A stretch of 64,000 nt of DNA from positions 1-64,000 of the forward strand of contig JADBYZ010000011.1 in NCBI GenBank assembly GCA_020402745.1, read 5' to 3'. The notes beneath the pieces are model-generated. The model was not told the DNA's origin. It did no database searches and saw only the letters and a program-made list of their open reading frames with translations. Shown here piece after piece: positions 7,596-19,498 of the stretch. Each line of letters starts with the position of its first letter. Within the stretch, counting starts at the first letter, position 1. This DNA is from Phenylobacterium sp. (GTDB taxonomy: Bacteria; Pseudomonadota; Alphaproteobacteria; Caulobacterales; Caulobacteraceae). A program made the position numbers and the translations under genes.

Positions 7596-8681
7596 ATGGA
7601 ATTCGGACTCTCTGAAGAACAGGTCATGCTGCAGGACGCCCTGGCCCGGTTCCTGGCCGGGACCGGCGGGCTGGATCGCACCCGCGCCTTCGCCGGGGGA
7701 CGGGATCGCCGCGCCCCCGACGTGCTGCAGGGCCTGGCCGAGCTGGGCGTCACCGGCCTCATCATCCCCGAGGTCCACGGCGGGGTGGGGCTGTCCCTGC
7801 TGGACGCCGCCCTGGCCGCCGAGCAGCTGGGCAGGTTCGTCGCCCCGGCCCCCTTCGCCGCCACCGCCGTCATGGCGCCCCTCGCCCTGCTGAAGGCCGG
7901 GGATGCCGGCCAGCAGGCGACCTGGCTGCCCAAACTCGCCTCCGGCGCGACAGTGGCGGGGGTGGCCCTGTCCGAGGTCACCGGCCCCCGGGACGGGGCG
8001 GGCGTCGAGGCCCGTGACGGCAAGCTGCATGGCCGGGCCCAGTTCGTCGTCGACTACGAGGCCGACCTCTACATCGTGGCGGACCGCGCGCGGGGCCTGC
8101 ACCTGGTGGCCGCAGACGCCCCGGGCCTGACCCGCACGGACTTCCGAACCATCGACGCGACCCGCCCGACGGGGGAGCTTGTCCTCGACGGCGTCCCTGC
8201 CGAGCCCCTGAAGGCCGGCGACGGCCCGGCCGCCGTGCGCGCCATGATCGACGCCGGCCGGGTCATGCTGGCCGCCGATACCCTGGGCGCGGCCCAGGAG
8301 ATGCTCGACCAGGCCGTGGCCTACGCCAAGGGCCGGGTGCAGTTCGGCCGGTCCATCGCCACCTTCCAGGCGGTCAAGCACATGTGCGCCGAGATGGCGG
8401 CCTCGCTGGAGCCCTGCCGGTCCCTGGTCTGGTACGCCGGCCACGCCCTCGACCACCTGCCGGAGGAGGCCCCGGTCATGGCCTGCCACGCCAAGGCGCA
8501 CCTGTCGGAGGTGGGAACCTTCGTCGCCCGCACGGCGACCGAGGTGCACGGCGGCATGGGCTTCACCGACCTTGTCGGTCTGCACTACTGGTTCAAGCGC
8601 ATCGGCTTCAACCGGCAGGTGCTGGGCGGCCCTCAGGCCGTCCGCGCCGAGGCGGCGGCCCTGCAGGGACTGGCGGCCTGA
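7596..8681 (+). CDS. Acyl-CoA dehydrogenase-like protein, probable non-catalytic partner subunit
   Basis: 361 residues with the acyl-CoA dehydrogenase fold: N-terminal helices, a beta domain that is short of the usual SEPxAGSD sequence (it reads LSEVTGPRDG), and a C-terminal helical bundle with QFGRSI (249-254), the flavin-binding Arg. The site of the catalytic Glu reads IDAGRVMLAA, with Gly at about residue 221, and the C-terminus offers no substitute. This fits the structural subunit of a two-gene dehydrogenase with 6407-7582 rather than a free-standing enzyme. Same operon, 13-base gap. Confidence 0.88.
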   Translation: MEFGLSEEQVMLQDALARFLAGTGGLDRTRAFAGGRDRRAPDVLQGLAELGVTGLIIPEVHGGVGLSLLDAALAAEQLGRFVAPAPFAATAVMAPLALLKAGDAGQQATWLPKLASGATVAGVALSEVTGPRDGAGVEARDGKLHGRAQFVVDYEADLYIVADRARGLHLVAADAPGLTRTDFRTIDATRPTGELVLDGVPAEPLKAGDGPAAVRAMIDAGRVMLAADTLGAAQEMLDQAVAYAKGRVQFGRSIATFQAVKHMCAEMAASLEPCRSLVWYAGHALDHLPEEAPVMACHAKAHLSEVGTFVARTATEVHGGMGFTDLVGLHYWFKRIGFNRQVLGGPQAVRAEAAALQGLAA

Positions 8682-8699
8682 GGCCCGGCGGGCGGCGGC

Positions 8700-10193
8700 T
8701 CAGTCGTCGCCGCCGTCGCCCTCCTTGCCCTTCATCTCGGCCAGGGTGCGCAGGTTCGCCTCGTGGCCGTCCCGGGTGATGGTGTAGGTCATCATCACCG
8801 CCAGCATGGTCAGCCAGAGGGCCAGGATGGCGGGAACGTAGAAGAGGCCCAGGCGGAACAGGGTCTCATCGGACACTTGGCTGGGGTCGGCCCCGGCCTG
8901 GAGGCCCGCCACGGTCAGGACGAAGGTGGCGGCGGTGAGCCCGAGGCCCCCCACCACCTTCCGGATGAAGGCCGAGGCGGCGAAGAAGATGCCCTCCGAG
9001 CGCCTCCCCGTCTTGATCTCCGCCTGCTCTACCAGGTCCGCCATCATGGAGGCGGAGAGGATCTGGAAGCAGATGATCAGGCCCACGTCGATCATGGTCG
9101 TGAAGAAGACGAACCAGAAGACCATGGGGCTGGAGTTGTCCGGCAGCATGCCCATCAGGCGCAGGACGATTGGCATGGGCGAGCCGAGGAAGGCGATCAG
9201 GCCGATGATGATCGCGCCCTTCTTCTTGCCGATGGTTCGGCTGACGATGGGGGCCAGGACCGCCCCGAGGATCGCCGAGACGAAGACCCCGCTGGTGATC
9301 ATTCCCTGCTGCTGGGTCGTGAAGTCCCAGAAGTAGGCGTAAAAGAAAAAGGCGAGGGCGGCCGAAAGCCCGCCGGCGATCGATCCGAAGATGGCCGAGA
9401 CGAAGAGGGCCAGGAAGGACCGGTTCGACAGGGTCTCGAAGATTTCCTTGAAGATGACCGCCGGGCCCAGGCGCCGCTTCGGCGGGGCCGGCTTCAGGTG
9501 CATGATCCGGCTGTGGGTGCCGAGGGGGGAGGCCAGGACGGAGATCAGCAGAAGGCCCGAGGCGATCATGCCGTAGGTCCGGTAGGCCTCAGGATTGAAC
9601 TGGCCGTTGGGGATGGCCGCCGTCGCGAACAGCGGGAACAGGACGATGAAGTTGAACACCGACATGGCGTTGCCGCCGGTCCAGCCAAAGTAGGACCGGT
9701 AGGCCTGGAGGGAGCTGCGCTCATCGTAGTCGTCGGTCAGTTCCGGAGCCAGGGCCGTACTGGGGATTTCGTAGATGGAGATCAGCATGCGGACCACGAT
9801 GGACAGGCCCAGCAGGTAGAGGAAGAGGTGGAAGTCCTCCCAGCCCTGGGGTGGGCTCCAGAGCAGGAAGTAGGTCGCCGCGATGGGTACGGCGGCGGCG
9901 TACATGAACGGGTGCCGCCGGCCCCATTTCGAGCGCAGATTGTCGGACCAGTAGCCGAGGATCGGGTCGAAGAAGGCGTCGACACACATCGACAGAAATA
10001 GGGCGATCCCCACGAGGCGGGCGTCCATGCCGATGACCTGGCTGTAGAAGATCAGCAGGAAGTAGCTGAAGCCGTTGTCCTTGACCCCGAAGGCCACCGC
10101 CCCGAAGCCGTAGGAGATTTTGGTCCAGAGGGACGGCTTGGTCGTTTCGATCCTGGGGCCGGGCGCGCCGCCGGCGGTGGAGTCCACGCTCAT
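8700..10193 (-). CDS. GPH-family MFS transporter (sugar:cation symporter type)
   Basis: 497 residues with about 12 membrane segments. The loop RSKWGRRHPFMY after helix 2 and the motif YEIPSTALAPEL are typical of the glycoside-pentoside-hexuronide:cation symporter family (MFS_2). In alphaproteobacteria such permeases are often found next to catabolic genes for non-sugar compounds, so the substrate cannot be named. GGGGGAAG lies before the ATG at 10193. It converges on the dehydrogenase operon. A paralogue interrupted by a stop codon lies at 41734-43188. Confidence 0.9.
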   Translation of the reverse strand: MSVDSTAGGAPGPRIETTKPSLWTKISYGFGAVAFGVKDNGFSYFLLIFYSQVIGMDARLVGIALFLSMCVDAFFDPILGYWSDNLRSKWGRRHPFMYAAAVPIAATYFLLWSPPQGWEDFHLFLYLLGLSIVVRMLISIYEIPSTALAPELTDDYDERSSLQAYRSYFGWTGGNAMSVFNFIVLFPLFATAAIPNGQFNPEAYRTYGMIASGLLLISVLASPLGTHSRIMHLKPAPPKRRLGPAVIFKEIFETLSNRSFLALFVSAIFGSIAGGLSAALAFFFYAYFWDFTTQQQGMITSGVFVSAILGAVLAPIVSRTIGKKKGAIIIGLIAFLGSPMPIVLRLMGMLPDNSSPMVFWFVFFTTMIDVGLIICFQILSASMMADLVEQAEIKTGRRSEGIFFAASAFIRKVVGGLGLTAATFVLTVAGLQAGADPSQVSDETLFRLGLFYVPAILALWLTMLAVMMTYTITRDGHEANLRTLAEMKGKEGDGGDD

Positions 10194-10288
10194 CTGCTTC
10201 CCCCCGTCGGGCCGTCCCGGACGCCGTCTGCGAACCTTCGCAGCAGCGCCGTCAGCCTGCGGACGACAGACTCAAACCCAGCCCCCGG

Positions 10289-10317
10289 CGCCCGTCAAGT
10301 CAATGCGTTGACGGGCG
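10289..10317. promoter_or_regulatory. 10-bp perfect inverted repeat upstream of the transporter gene
   Basis: CGCCCGTCAA (10289-10298) and TTGACGGGCG (10308-10317) are separated by nine bases; an inner GTCAA/TTGAC pair (10299-10312) gives an alternative, shorter palindrome. It sits between the flavoenzyme stop (10342) and the transporter start (10193), both read leftward. It is not followed by a T-run, so it may be an operator for the transporter or simply a hairpin at the end of the flavoenzyme message. Confidence 0.45.
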
Positions 10318-10341
10318 CAGGCTGCTGACCGCTGGGTGAAA

Positions 10342-12477
<2,136 letters not shown>

Positions 12478-14961
12478 TCAGAGCCCCACGACACCTCCAT
12501 TGGTGCGTGTCACCGCGACCACGCCTGAGCGCGGACGACCGCTGCGGACGCCGGACTGGCTCTGGGGCCAGTTGCTGTCCGGTGCATTGGGTGCGCCGTC
12601 TTCGCCAGGGTGCTGGATGCCGACGAAGAGGGTCCGTCCGTCGGGCGTGCTGTCCACGCCTGTGATCTCGCAGCCGACCGGGCCAGTCAGGAAGCGCTTG
12701 AGCGTGGCGGGCGTGGCGTTGGCGCCGGCGATGGTCGATTGGGTTGCCGTCGCCCCCGAGTTGCTGGTGTTGGTGATGGTCAGCGCCCTTCCATCACCCA
12801 CGACGCCGGGAAGCGCCGCCAGCATCTGGTTGTTGGTCCGGTCCGTGAAGGCGCCGTCATCGGTCTGAATCCACAGGAGGGGGCGGATCTGCCCACCAGG
12901 GTTCTGCGCCCGGGAGAACCAAAGTCCATCAGGGCTGGAGAAGTCGTTAGAGGCGTCCAGTCCCGAGAGGTTGACGTTCGGACCGGCGTCAATGGAGTCG
13001 GCGCCGAAGAGGTAGATGTCCCAGCCAAAAGTGGTCGCCGCATTGTTGTCGCCCGTCTCGCGGAAACGGATGATGTGCCCGTTGGGGTTGCCAGAACTGG
13101 AACTGGTACCACGCGGAGCCACATAGTGGCGCGGGTTGGCGGCGTTGGTGCCGTTCAGCGGCCGAAGCGTGGCGTTGTTGTTGGTAAGGGTCAGGTACAC
13201 CTCGCCATTGACGGGATTGACGGCGGTCCACTCGGGGCGATCCATCGGCGTCGCCCCGACGGCGTCAGCCGCCAGGCGGGTATTGATCAGGATGTCGGCC
13301 TGGTCGGCGAAGACGTAGGCGGGAGCGGATCCTACGGCCGGCCGCGCCGGAACCTGGCCGAAGACCAGCGGAAGCCATGTCCCGGTCCCATCCGCGTTGA
13401 AGCGGGCCACATAGAGCGTACCGGAGTCGAGGTACTTGTCACCCATGGCCAAACGGTCGGTCGCCTGAGCGTCACTTGCCTGCCAGACTGCGTTCGAGAC
13501 GAACTTGTAGAGGTACTCCGATCGGGCGTCGTCGCCCATGTAGACCACCACCTTCTGACCCGGGATCACCCGGCCCTTCCAGGCGCCCTCATGGTTGAAC
13601 CGGCCAAGGGCCGTGCGCTTGCGCGGGGTCGCCGCAGGATTGTAGGGGTCCATTTCCACGACCCATCCAAACTGGTTGGGCTCGTTGCGATAGTCGGCAG
13701 TGGCGCTGGCCCCCTTGGCCCGTGCGTCCCAGCGGACGAACATCGGGCCCGTGGGCTGGGCCGACGACCAGCCATAATTGCCCGTCGTGCTTGTCACGCC
13801 ATACCGGCGCAGCGCCGTCAGCTCGCGGGCGCTGCGGGCGGCGCTGTCTGAGCCCGCCCCCGAGTCGTCCCGCCTGAAGTAGCCGCTCCAGTTTTCCTCG
13901 CAGGTCAGCAGGGTGCCCCAGGATGTGTACCCATTGGCGCAGTTATTGATCGTTCCGCGGCCTTCGACACCCGATGGGGAGAAGACCGTGACCATCATCG
14001 CCGACCCCCGCGCGGGCCCATTTAACGTCATCGGCGTATTGGGCGTAACCATACGGTTGAAGGGGCTATCCTTCACATAGGACCAGGTGCGATTGCCGGT
14101 GGTGTCCCGCACCTCGACGAAGCTCACGCCGTGGGCTTCGATTTCCTTCTGCGCTTCCGCCGCCGGGCGGGCGCCGTTACCGTCGACGGTCGGGCCGTTG
14201 GGATGCAGGTACTGGACGCTCAGGTTCTCGTGGTTCTGGGCCAGGACACCTCGGACGGAGCTGTTGTCGTCACGCATACCGCTCGGGCTCAGCCCGAAGT
14301 AGTAAAGGGCGTCGCCATGGTCGCCGATGCGCTGCGCGTAATTCGTGTCGGTCCCGTCGTTCTTGAAGGCAGGGACGGATGCGGCGATGGGGTCTCCGAG
14401 GGCGGTCACCACAGTGACGGCGTAGCCCGCAGGGACCGTGACAACATCATCGAGGTTCTTTGGCACTGCGGCGAAGGTCAATTGCGCCGGATTAACTGTG
14501 ACGCTGACTTCGTCCGAGGCCACCGATGTGGTTCCGCTCTCGAATCGGAAGATCAGGGTCGTTGGCGTGGCGACGGCAGGGGCGATGAAGGTCGCGCGGC
14601 CGTTTCCTGCCTGAACCAGGTCAACCCTGGGCCCTGCAACCTGCGTGAACTGGCTGAATGGTGCGGGTCCAGCAGGATCAGATCCAGAAACGCTACCCTG
14701 GAGAGTAACGAAATTGCCTGTCGTCGTTGCAGCGTCCTGTCCCGCATTCACGGTGATCGCAGCACCTGAAACACCGCCGCCGCCGTTAGAGCATGCGGCG
14801 AGAACGCTCGTCCCCAGGAACGCGACTGCACTGGCGCGCAAGCCGCCGAAAAGGGCGGCCCGACGGGAGTACCGAACCTCAACGATCTGGCTGAGCGAAA
14901 GATTACCCGTCCGGTTGGTGTCGACATCGCCGTCGGAGTAAATCGTGTCTCGCTGAACCAT
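12478..14961 (-). CDS. phoX: PhoX-family alkaline phosphatase-like protein (DUF839), Tat lipoprotein
   Basis: 827 residues. A long n-region leads to the twin arginines SRRAALF (Arg33-Arg34), a hydrophobic stretch and a lipobox LAAC at Cys57, so it should be exported folded and lipidated. Residues about 66-158 read like a small Ig/PKD-like beta domain. The rest matches PhoX: the NHEN motif at 243, TCEEN at 353-357 with the iron-binding Cys354, and NHEGAWKG. PhoX enzymes are Ca/Fe phosphomonoesterases of the periplasm or cell surface. Its base use is less GC-extreme than its neighbours, and it lies inside a 225-bp direct repeat, which points to insertion. Confidence 0.85.
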   Translation of the reverse strand: MVQRDTIYSDGDVDTNRTGNLSLSQIVEVRYSRRAALFGGLRASAVAFLGTSVLAACSNGGGGVSGAAITVNAGQDAATTTGNFVTLQGSVSGSDPAGPAPFSQFTQVAGPRVDLVQAGNGRATFIAPAVATPTTLIFRFESGTTSVASDEVSVTVNPAQLTFAAVPKNLDDVVTVPAGYAVTVVTALGDPIAASVPAFKNDGTDTNYAQRIGDHGDALYYFGLSPSGMRDDNSSVRGVLAQNHENLSVQYLHPNGPTVDGNGARPAAEAQKEIEAHGVSFVEVRDTTGNRTWSYVKDSPFNRMVTPNTPMTLNGPARGSAMMVTVFSPSGVEGRGTINNCANGYTSWGTLLTCEENWSGYFRRDDSGAGSDSAARSARELTALRRYGVTSTTGNYGWSSAQPTGPMFVRWDARAKGASATADYRNEPNQFGWVVEMDPYNPAATPRKRTALGRFNHEGAWKGRVIPGQKVVVYMGDDARSEYLYKFVSNAVWQASDAQATDRLAMGDKYLDSGTLYVARFNADGTGTWLPLVFGQVPARPAVGSAPAYVFADQADILINTRLAADAVGATPMDRPEWTAVNPVNGEVYLTLTNNNATLRPLNGTNAANPRHYVAPRGTSSSSGNPNGHIIRFRETGDNNAATTFGWDIYLFGADSIDAGPNVNLSGLDASNDFSSPDGLWFSRAQNPGGQIRPLLWIQTDDGAFTDRTNNQMLAALPGVVGDGRALTITNTSNSGATATQSTIAGANATPATLKRFLTGPVGCEITGVDSTPDGRTLFVGIQHPGEDGAPNAPDSNWPQSQSGVRSGRPRSGVVAVTRTNGGVVGL

Positions 14962-15086
14962 TGGAAGCCCCCTAAAATGTTGCTCCCTGACCGTGACCCC
15001 TCATCATGACCGGATAAGAACAGGCCGATGACGGTTTTCTGTCCCCTTGCAGTCACCCCTGGGTCAGGAAGCCCCCCCGTCCGGTC

Positions 15087-16087
<1,001 letters not shown>

Positions 16088-16134
16088 GCGTCAGGCTAAC
16101 GGGTCGCTCCAGGGCCGGCAACCCGCCCCGCCGT

Positions 16135-17007
16135 TCAGGCGTACTCGAACCAGGCGTGGGAGACGACGGTGCGCTCGCCGACCCGGGCTTCGAAGATGAC
16201 GCGGCCGGGGCCGTCCTTCCAGGCCAGGACCTTCAGGTCGTCGCCGGGCAGGACCGGGGAGGAGAAGCGGACCTTGATCTTGCGGAACCGGGCCGGGTCG
16301 CCGTCGCAGAGGGCGCTGAGCAGCAGGTGGGCGCAGTGGCCGAAGGTGCACAGGCCGTGCAGGATCGGCTTATCGAAGCCGCCGAACCGGGCCGCCTCGG
16401 GGTCGATGTGCAGGGGGTTGTAGTCGCCGGACAGGCGGTAGATGTCGGCCTGGTTCTCGGGGATGTGCGCCCCGGTCTCGACGTCGGGCGCGCGGTCGGG
16501 GACCGTCACGGGGGCGGAGAAGGTCGTCCCGGCGCCCTCGAAGGGCTCGATGTCGCCCAGCCGCTCGACGCCCCGGCGAAAGGAACCCGAGACCATCTTC
16601 ACGCAGACCTCGCCCTCGGCGTTGCGCACCTCGCTCTCGTACTCGACGAAGCCGGCGCCCTTGCCGCGCGGATGCACGCCGATCAGGCGCGAGACGACGC
16701 TGACCTCGCCCCCGAGGGGCAGGGGGCGGACCACCTCCAGATAGCGCTCGGCGTCGATGGTCAGGGGGCCGGGCGAGGGCGGGATGGCGGCGCGGTCCAC
16801 CACCGCTCCGGCGCCGCCCCAGCGGATGGGGAAGGTCGGGAAGACGGCGAAGTCCTTGTGGCCCTCGAAAATGAACCTCAGGTCCCGGCTGTTGATTCCG
16901 ACGGCGTAGAGCAGGATGTCCCGCCGGTCGTAGGCGATGCGGACCGGCTCGCCCCAGGCGGCGGGGCCGCCGCCCGGCAGGGCGGCCTTGGCGTTGTAGA
17001 CGGCCAT
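16135..17007 (-). CDS. MaoC-type (R)-specific enoyl-CoA hydratase, double hot-dog
   Basis: 290 residues, the length of the hydratase 2 domain of peroxisomal multifunctional enzyme. The N-terminal hot-dog is degenerate; the C-terminal one has YRLSGDYNPLHIDPEAA with the catalytic pair Asp195 and His200, then KPILHGLCTFG. It hydrates trans-2-enoyl-CoA to the (R)-3-hydroxy product. AAGGAGA precedes the ATG. It follows the amidase with a 9-base gap and precedes the ComB-like gene. Its last 40 bases are copied at 15087-15126. Confidence 0.93.
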   Translation of the reverse strand: MAVYNAKAALPGGGPAAWGEPVRIAYDRRDILLYAVGINSRDLRFIFEGHKDFAVFPTFPIRWGGAGAVVDRAAIPPSPGPLTIDAERYLEVVRPLPLGGEVSVVSRLIGVHPRGKGAGFVEYESEVRNAEGEVCVKMVSGSFRRGVERLGDIEPFEGAGTTFSAPVTVPDRAPDVETGAHIPENQADIYRLSGDYNPLHIDPEAARFGGFDKPILHGLCTFGHCAHLLLSALCDGDPARFRKIKVRFSSPVLPGDDLKVLAWKDGPGRVIFEARVGERTVVSHAWFEYA

Positions 17008-17016
17008 GGGCTCTCC

Positions 17017-18411
17017 TTACATGTGCGGGAAGGCAAGGGGGTCCTGGCGCTCGAAGGCTTCGGCGGCGGCCAGGACCAGGTCGTCGCGGGAGTGGGCGGC
17101 GGCGATCTGCAGGCCGAAGGGCGTGCCGATGCTCGAGATCCCGCAGGGAACCGAGACCGCCGGATGGCGCGTCAGGTTGAAGATGGCGGTGTTGGTCCAG
17201 TAGGGGTTGGGCCGTCCGTCTGGCCCGTCTGGCACGTTCCGTCCCACCTGCGGGGGCAGGGTCGACATGGTGGGCGACAGGACGAGGTCGTATTCGGCGA
17301 AGACCTGGTTCCAGGCATGGGCCATCTCGCGGCGGCGGACCTGGGAATCGATGATGGTCTTCACGTCCAGCTTGGCGCCGATCTTGGCCTGTTCGTAGAG
17401 GGCCGGGTCGAACTCGCCATGCCGCGCCTCAGGGTAGAGATGCAGCAGGCGCTGGAGGGCGGCGAACCAGTGGGCGACGAAGATCCGCCCGGTCTCGCCG
17501 TTCTCGGTGGGCGGGGTGATGGGGACCACCTCGCAGCCCAGGGCCCGGAAGCGGTCGGCCGCCTTCAGGATCGCCGCCTCGACCTCGGGATCGAGGTGGA
17601 AGTCGCCGAACTTCAGGACCAGGCCCACCTTCAGCCCCTTCAGGCTGCGGTCCAGGCCGGCGACGAAGTAGACGTCCGTGGGCGGCAGGGCCAGGGGGTC
17701 GCGCACGTCGGCGCCTTTGAGCACGTTGAGCATGAGGGCCGCGTCGCGGGTGGTGCGGGTCATGGGGCCGGTATTGGCCAGGTCCCCGTGCATGGAGGCG
17801 GGCCAGGCGGGGATGCGGCCGTAGGTGGCCTTAAGTCCCACCAGTCCCGTGCAGGCCGCCGGGATCCGCACCGAGCCGCCGCCGTCCGTGCCGATAGAGA
17901 GGGGCCCGATCCCCGCCGCCACCGCGGCCCCGGCGCCGCCGGAGGACCCGCCCGGCGTCCGCTCGGTATTCCAGGGGTTGCGGGTGATCCCGTTGAGCGG
18001 CGAGTCCGTCACCCCCTTGAACCCGTATTCCGGGCTGGAGTTGGAGGCGAAGATCACGGTCCCGGCCTCCCGCAGGCGGGAGACGGTGGTGGCGTCCTCC
18101 GTCTGCGGGGTCTTGTCGGTCAGCTGGCTGGCCATGGTGAGGGGCCAGCCCTTCACCTTGATCAGCTCCTTGATCGAGACCGGGACCCCGTCGAGGGGCG
18201 ACAGGGGCTCGCCCTTGGCCCAGCGGGCCTCGGACGCCCTGGCCTGGGCCCGGGCGCCGTCGGCGTCGATCAGGGGCAGGGCGTTGAGCACCGGATTGAG
18301 CCGGGCCGCCTTGTCCAGGACCGCTTCAAGGACCTCGACGGGCGAGGCCTTGCGGGCGGCGTAGAGGCCCGAAAGCTCGGCGGCGGAGGCGCGGGTCAGG
18401 TCCTGGGTCAT
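17017..18411 (-). CDS. Amidase (amidase-signature family)
   Basis: 464 residues. The Ser-cisSer-Lys triad is visible: Lys81 in SIKEL, Ser156 in GGSSGG and Ser180 in GTDGGGSVRIPA. These enzymes hydrolyse amides or act as aryl-acylamidases; substrate unknown. There is no signal peptide, so it should be cytosolic. AGGAG lies nine bases before ATG 18411. Upstream neighbour is the nitronate monooxygenase (33-base gap), downstream the MaoC hydratase (9-base gap), so these probably share a transcript. Confidence 0.92.
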   Translation of the reverse strand: MTQDLTRASAAELSGLYAARKASPVEVLEAVLDKAARLNPVLNALPLIDADGARAQARASEARWAKGEPLSPLDGVPVSIKELIKVKGWPLTMASQLTDKTPQTEDATTVSRLREAGTVIFASNSSPEYGFKGVTDSPLNGITRNPWNTERTPGGSSGGAGAAVAAGIGPLSIGTDGGGSVRIPAACTGLVGLKATYGRIPAWPASMHGDLANTGPMTRTTRDAALMLNVLKGADVRDPLALPPTDVYFVAGLDRSLKGLKVGLVLKFGDFHLDPEVEAAILKAADRFRALGCEVVPITPPTENGETGRIFVAHWFAALQRLLHLYPEARHGEFDPALYEQAKIGAKLDVKTIIDSQVRRREMAHAWNQVFAEYDLVLSPTMSTLPPQVGRNVPDGPDGRPNPYWTNTAIFNLTRHPAVSVPCGISSIGTPFGLQIAAAHSRDDLVLAAAEAFERQDPLAFPHM

Positions 18412-18443
18412 GGCGGGGGCTCCTGGGTTCCGATTAGCTCAGG

Positions 18444-19415
18444 TCAGGCGAAGCGGGCGAGGCGGCCGCGGATGATCTCCTCGGCCTCGGCCACGATGCC
18501 CTCGATCAGCTCCTTGCAGGTGGGCACATCGTGGATCAGGCCCACCACCATGCCGCAGGACCAGGCGCCGGCGTCCATATCGCCATCCTGCATGATGCGC
18601 GGATAGACCCCGCCCACCTCGTGGATGATGTCCTCGAACTTCAGGTTCGGGCCCAGGGCCTTTTCCTTCTCCAGCAGGCGCTGGACGGCGGCGTTGTTCA
18701 GCACGCGCTCGGTGTTGCGCAGGGGGCGCATGACCAGGCGGGTGTCCAGCTCGGAGGCGTCCACGATGGCCTGCTTGACGTTGTCGTGGACCGGGGCCTC
18801 CTTCGTGGCGATGAACCGGGTGCCCATGTTGATGCCCTCGGCGCCGAGGGCCAGGGCCGCCGCCAGCTGCTTGCCGTTGGCCACGCCGCCGGAGGCGACG
18901 AAGGGGATCTTCAGCTCCTCGGCCGCCCGGGGCAGGAGGATAAAGTTGGGCACGTCATCCTCGCCGGGATGGCCGCCGCACTCGAAGCCGTCGACGCTGA
19001 TGGCGTCGCAGCCCACGGCCTCGGCCTTCAGGGAGTGGCGGACCGAGGTGCACTTGTGGATCACCTTGACCCCCGCCGCCTTCAGGTCGGCCATGTACTT
19101 CTGGGGGTTGTTGCCGGCGGTCTCGACGATCTTGACGCCGTTGTCGATGATGGCCCGGATGTAGCCCGGATAGTCCGGCGGGTTGATCGAGGGCAGAAAG
19201 GTCAGGTTCACGCCGAAGGGCTTGTCGGTCATTTCCCGGCAGCGGCGGATTTCCTTGCCCAGGTCGTCCGGCGTGCGCTGGGTCAGGCCGGTGATGATGC
19301 CCAGGCCCCCGGCGTTGGAGACGGCGGCGGCCATCTCGGCAAGGCCCACGAAGTGCATGCCCCCCTGGACGATGGGGTGCTCAATGCCGAACAGTTCAGT
19401 AATGCGGGTCTTCAC
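18444..19415 (-). CDS. Nitronate monooxygenase / 2-nitropropane dioxygenase-like FMN protein
   Basis: 323 residues from a GTG at 19415 preceded by GGAG; the open frame runs further upstream but without family likeness. Begins KTRITELFGIEHPIVQGGM, then AVSNAGGLGIITG and FECGGHPGED, which includes the presumed active-site His. FMN-dependent oxidation of nitronates, or in many catabolic clusters an enoyl-type reductase role not yet defined. Upstream of the amidase in the same direction. An 8-bp palindrome ATACGTAT lies at 19441-19448 just upstream. Confidence 0.87.
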   Translation of the reverse strand: MKTRITELFGIEHPIVQGGMHFVGLAEMAAAVSNAGGLGIITGLTQRTPDDLGKEIRRCREMTDKPFGVNLTFLPSINPPDYPGYIRAIIDNGVKIVETAGNNPQKYMADLKAAGVKVIHKCTSVRHSLKAEAVGCDAISVDGFECGGHPGEDDVPNFILLPRAAEELKIPFVASGGVANGKQLAAALALGAEGINMGTRFIATKEAPVHDNVKQAIVDASELDTRLVMRPLRNTERVLNNAAVQRLLEKEKALGPNLKFEDIIHEVGGVYPRIMQDGDMDAGAWSCGMVVGLIHDVPTCKELIEGIVAEAEEIIRGRLARFA

Positions 19416-19498
19416 GGGAGGGTCTCCGGGGTTTTGAACGATACGTATGGAAACTGTGCGGCGCCGGGACCGGCAGGGCAAGGGTGCAGGCGCCGGCC

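Noticed and set aside
6278-8023. Leftward open frame extending the amidohydrolase by 580 residues
   Set aside because: Antisense to the two acyl-CoA dehydrogenases; the family N-terminus and a Shine-Dalgarno point to 6277.
19441-19448. ATACGTAT palindrome as operator of the nitronate monooxygenase
   Set aside because: Eight bases of symmetry are expected by chance; kept only as a remark in the gene entry.
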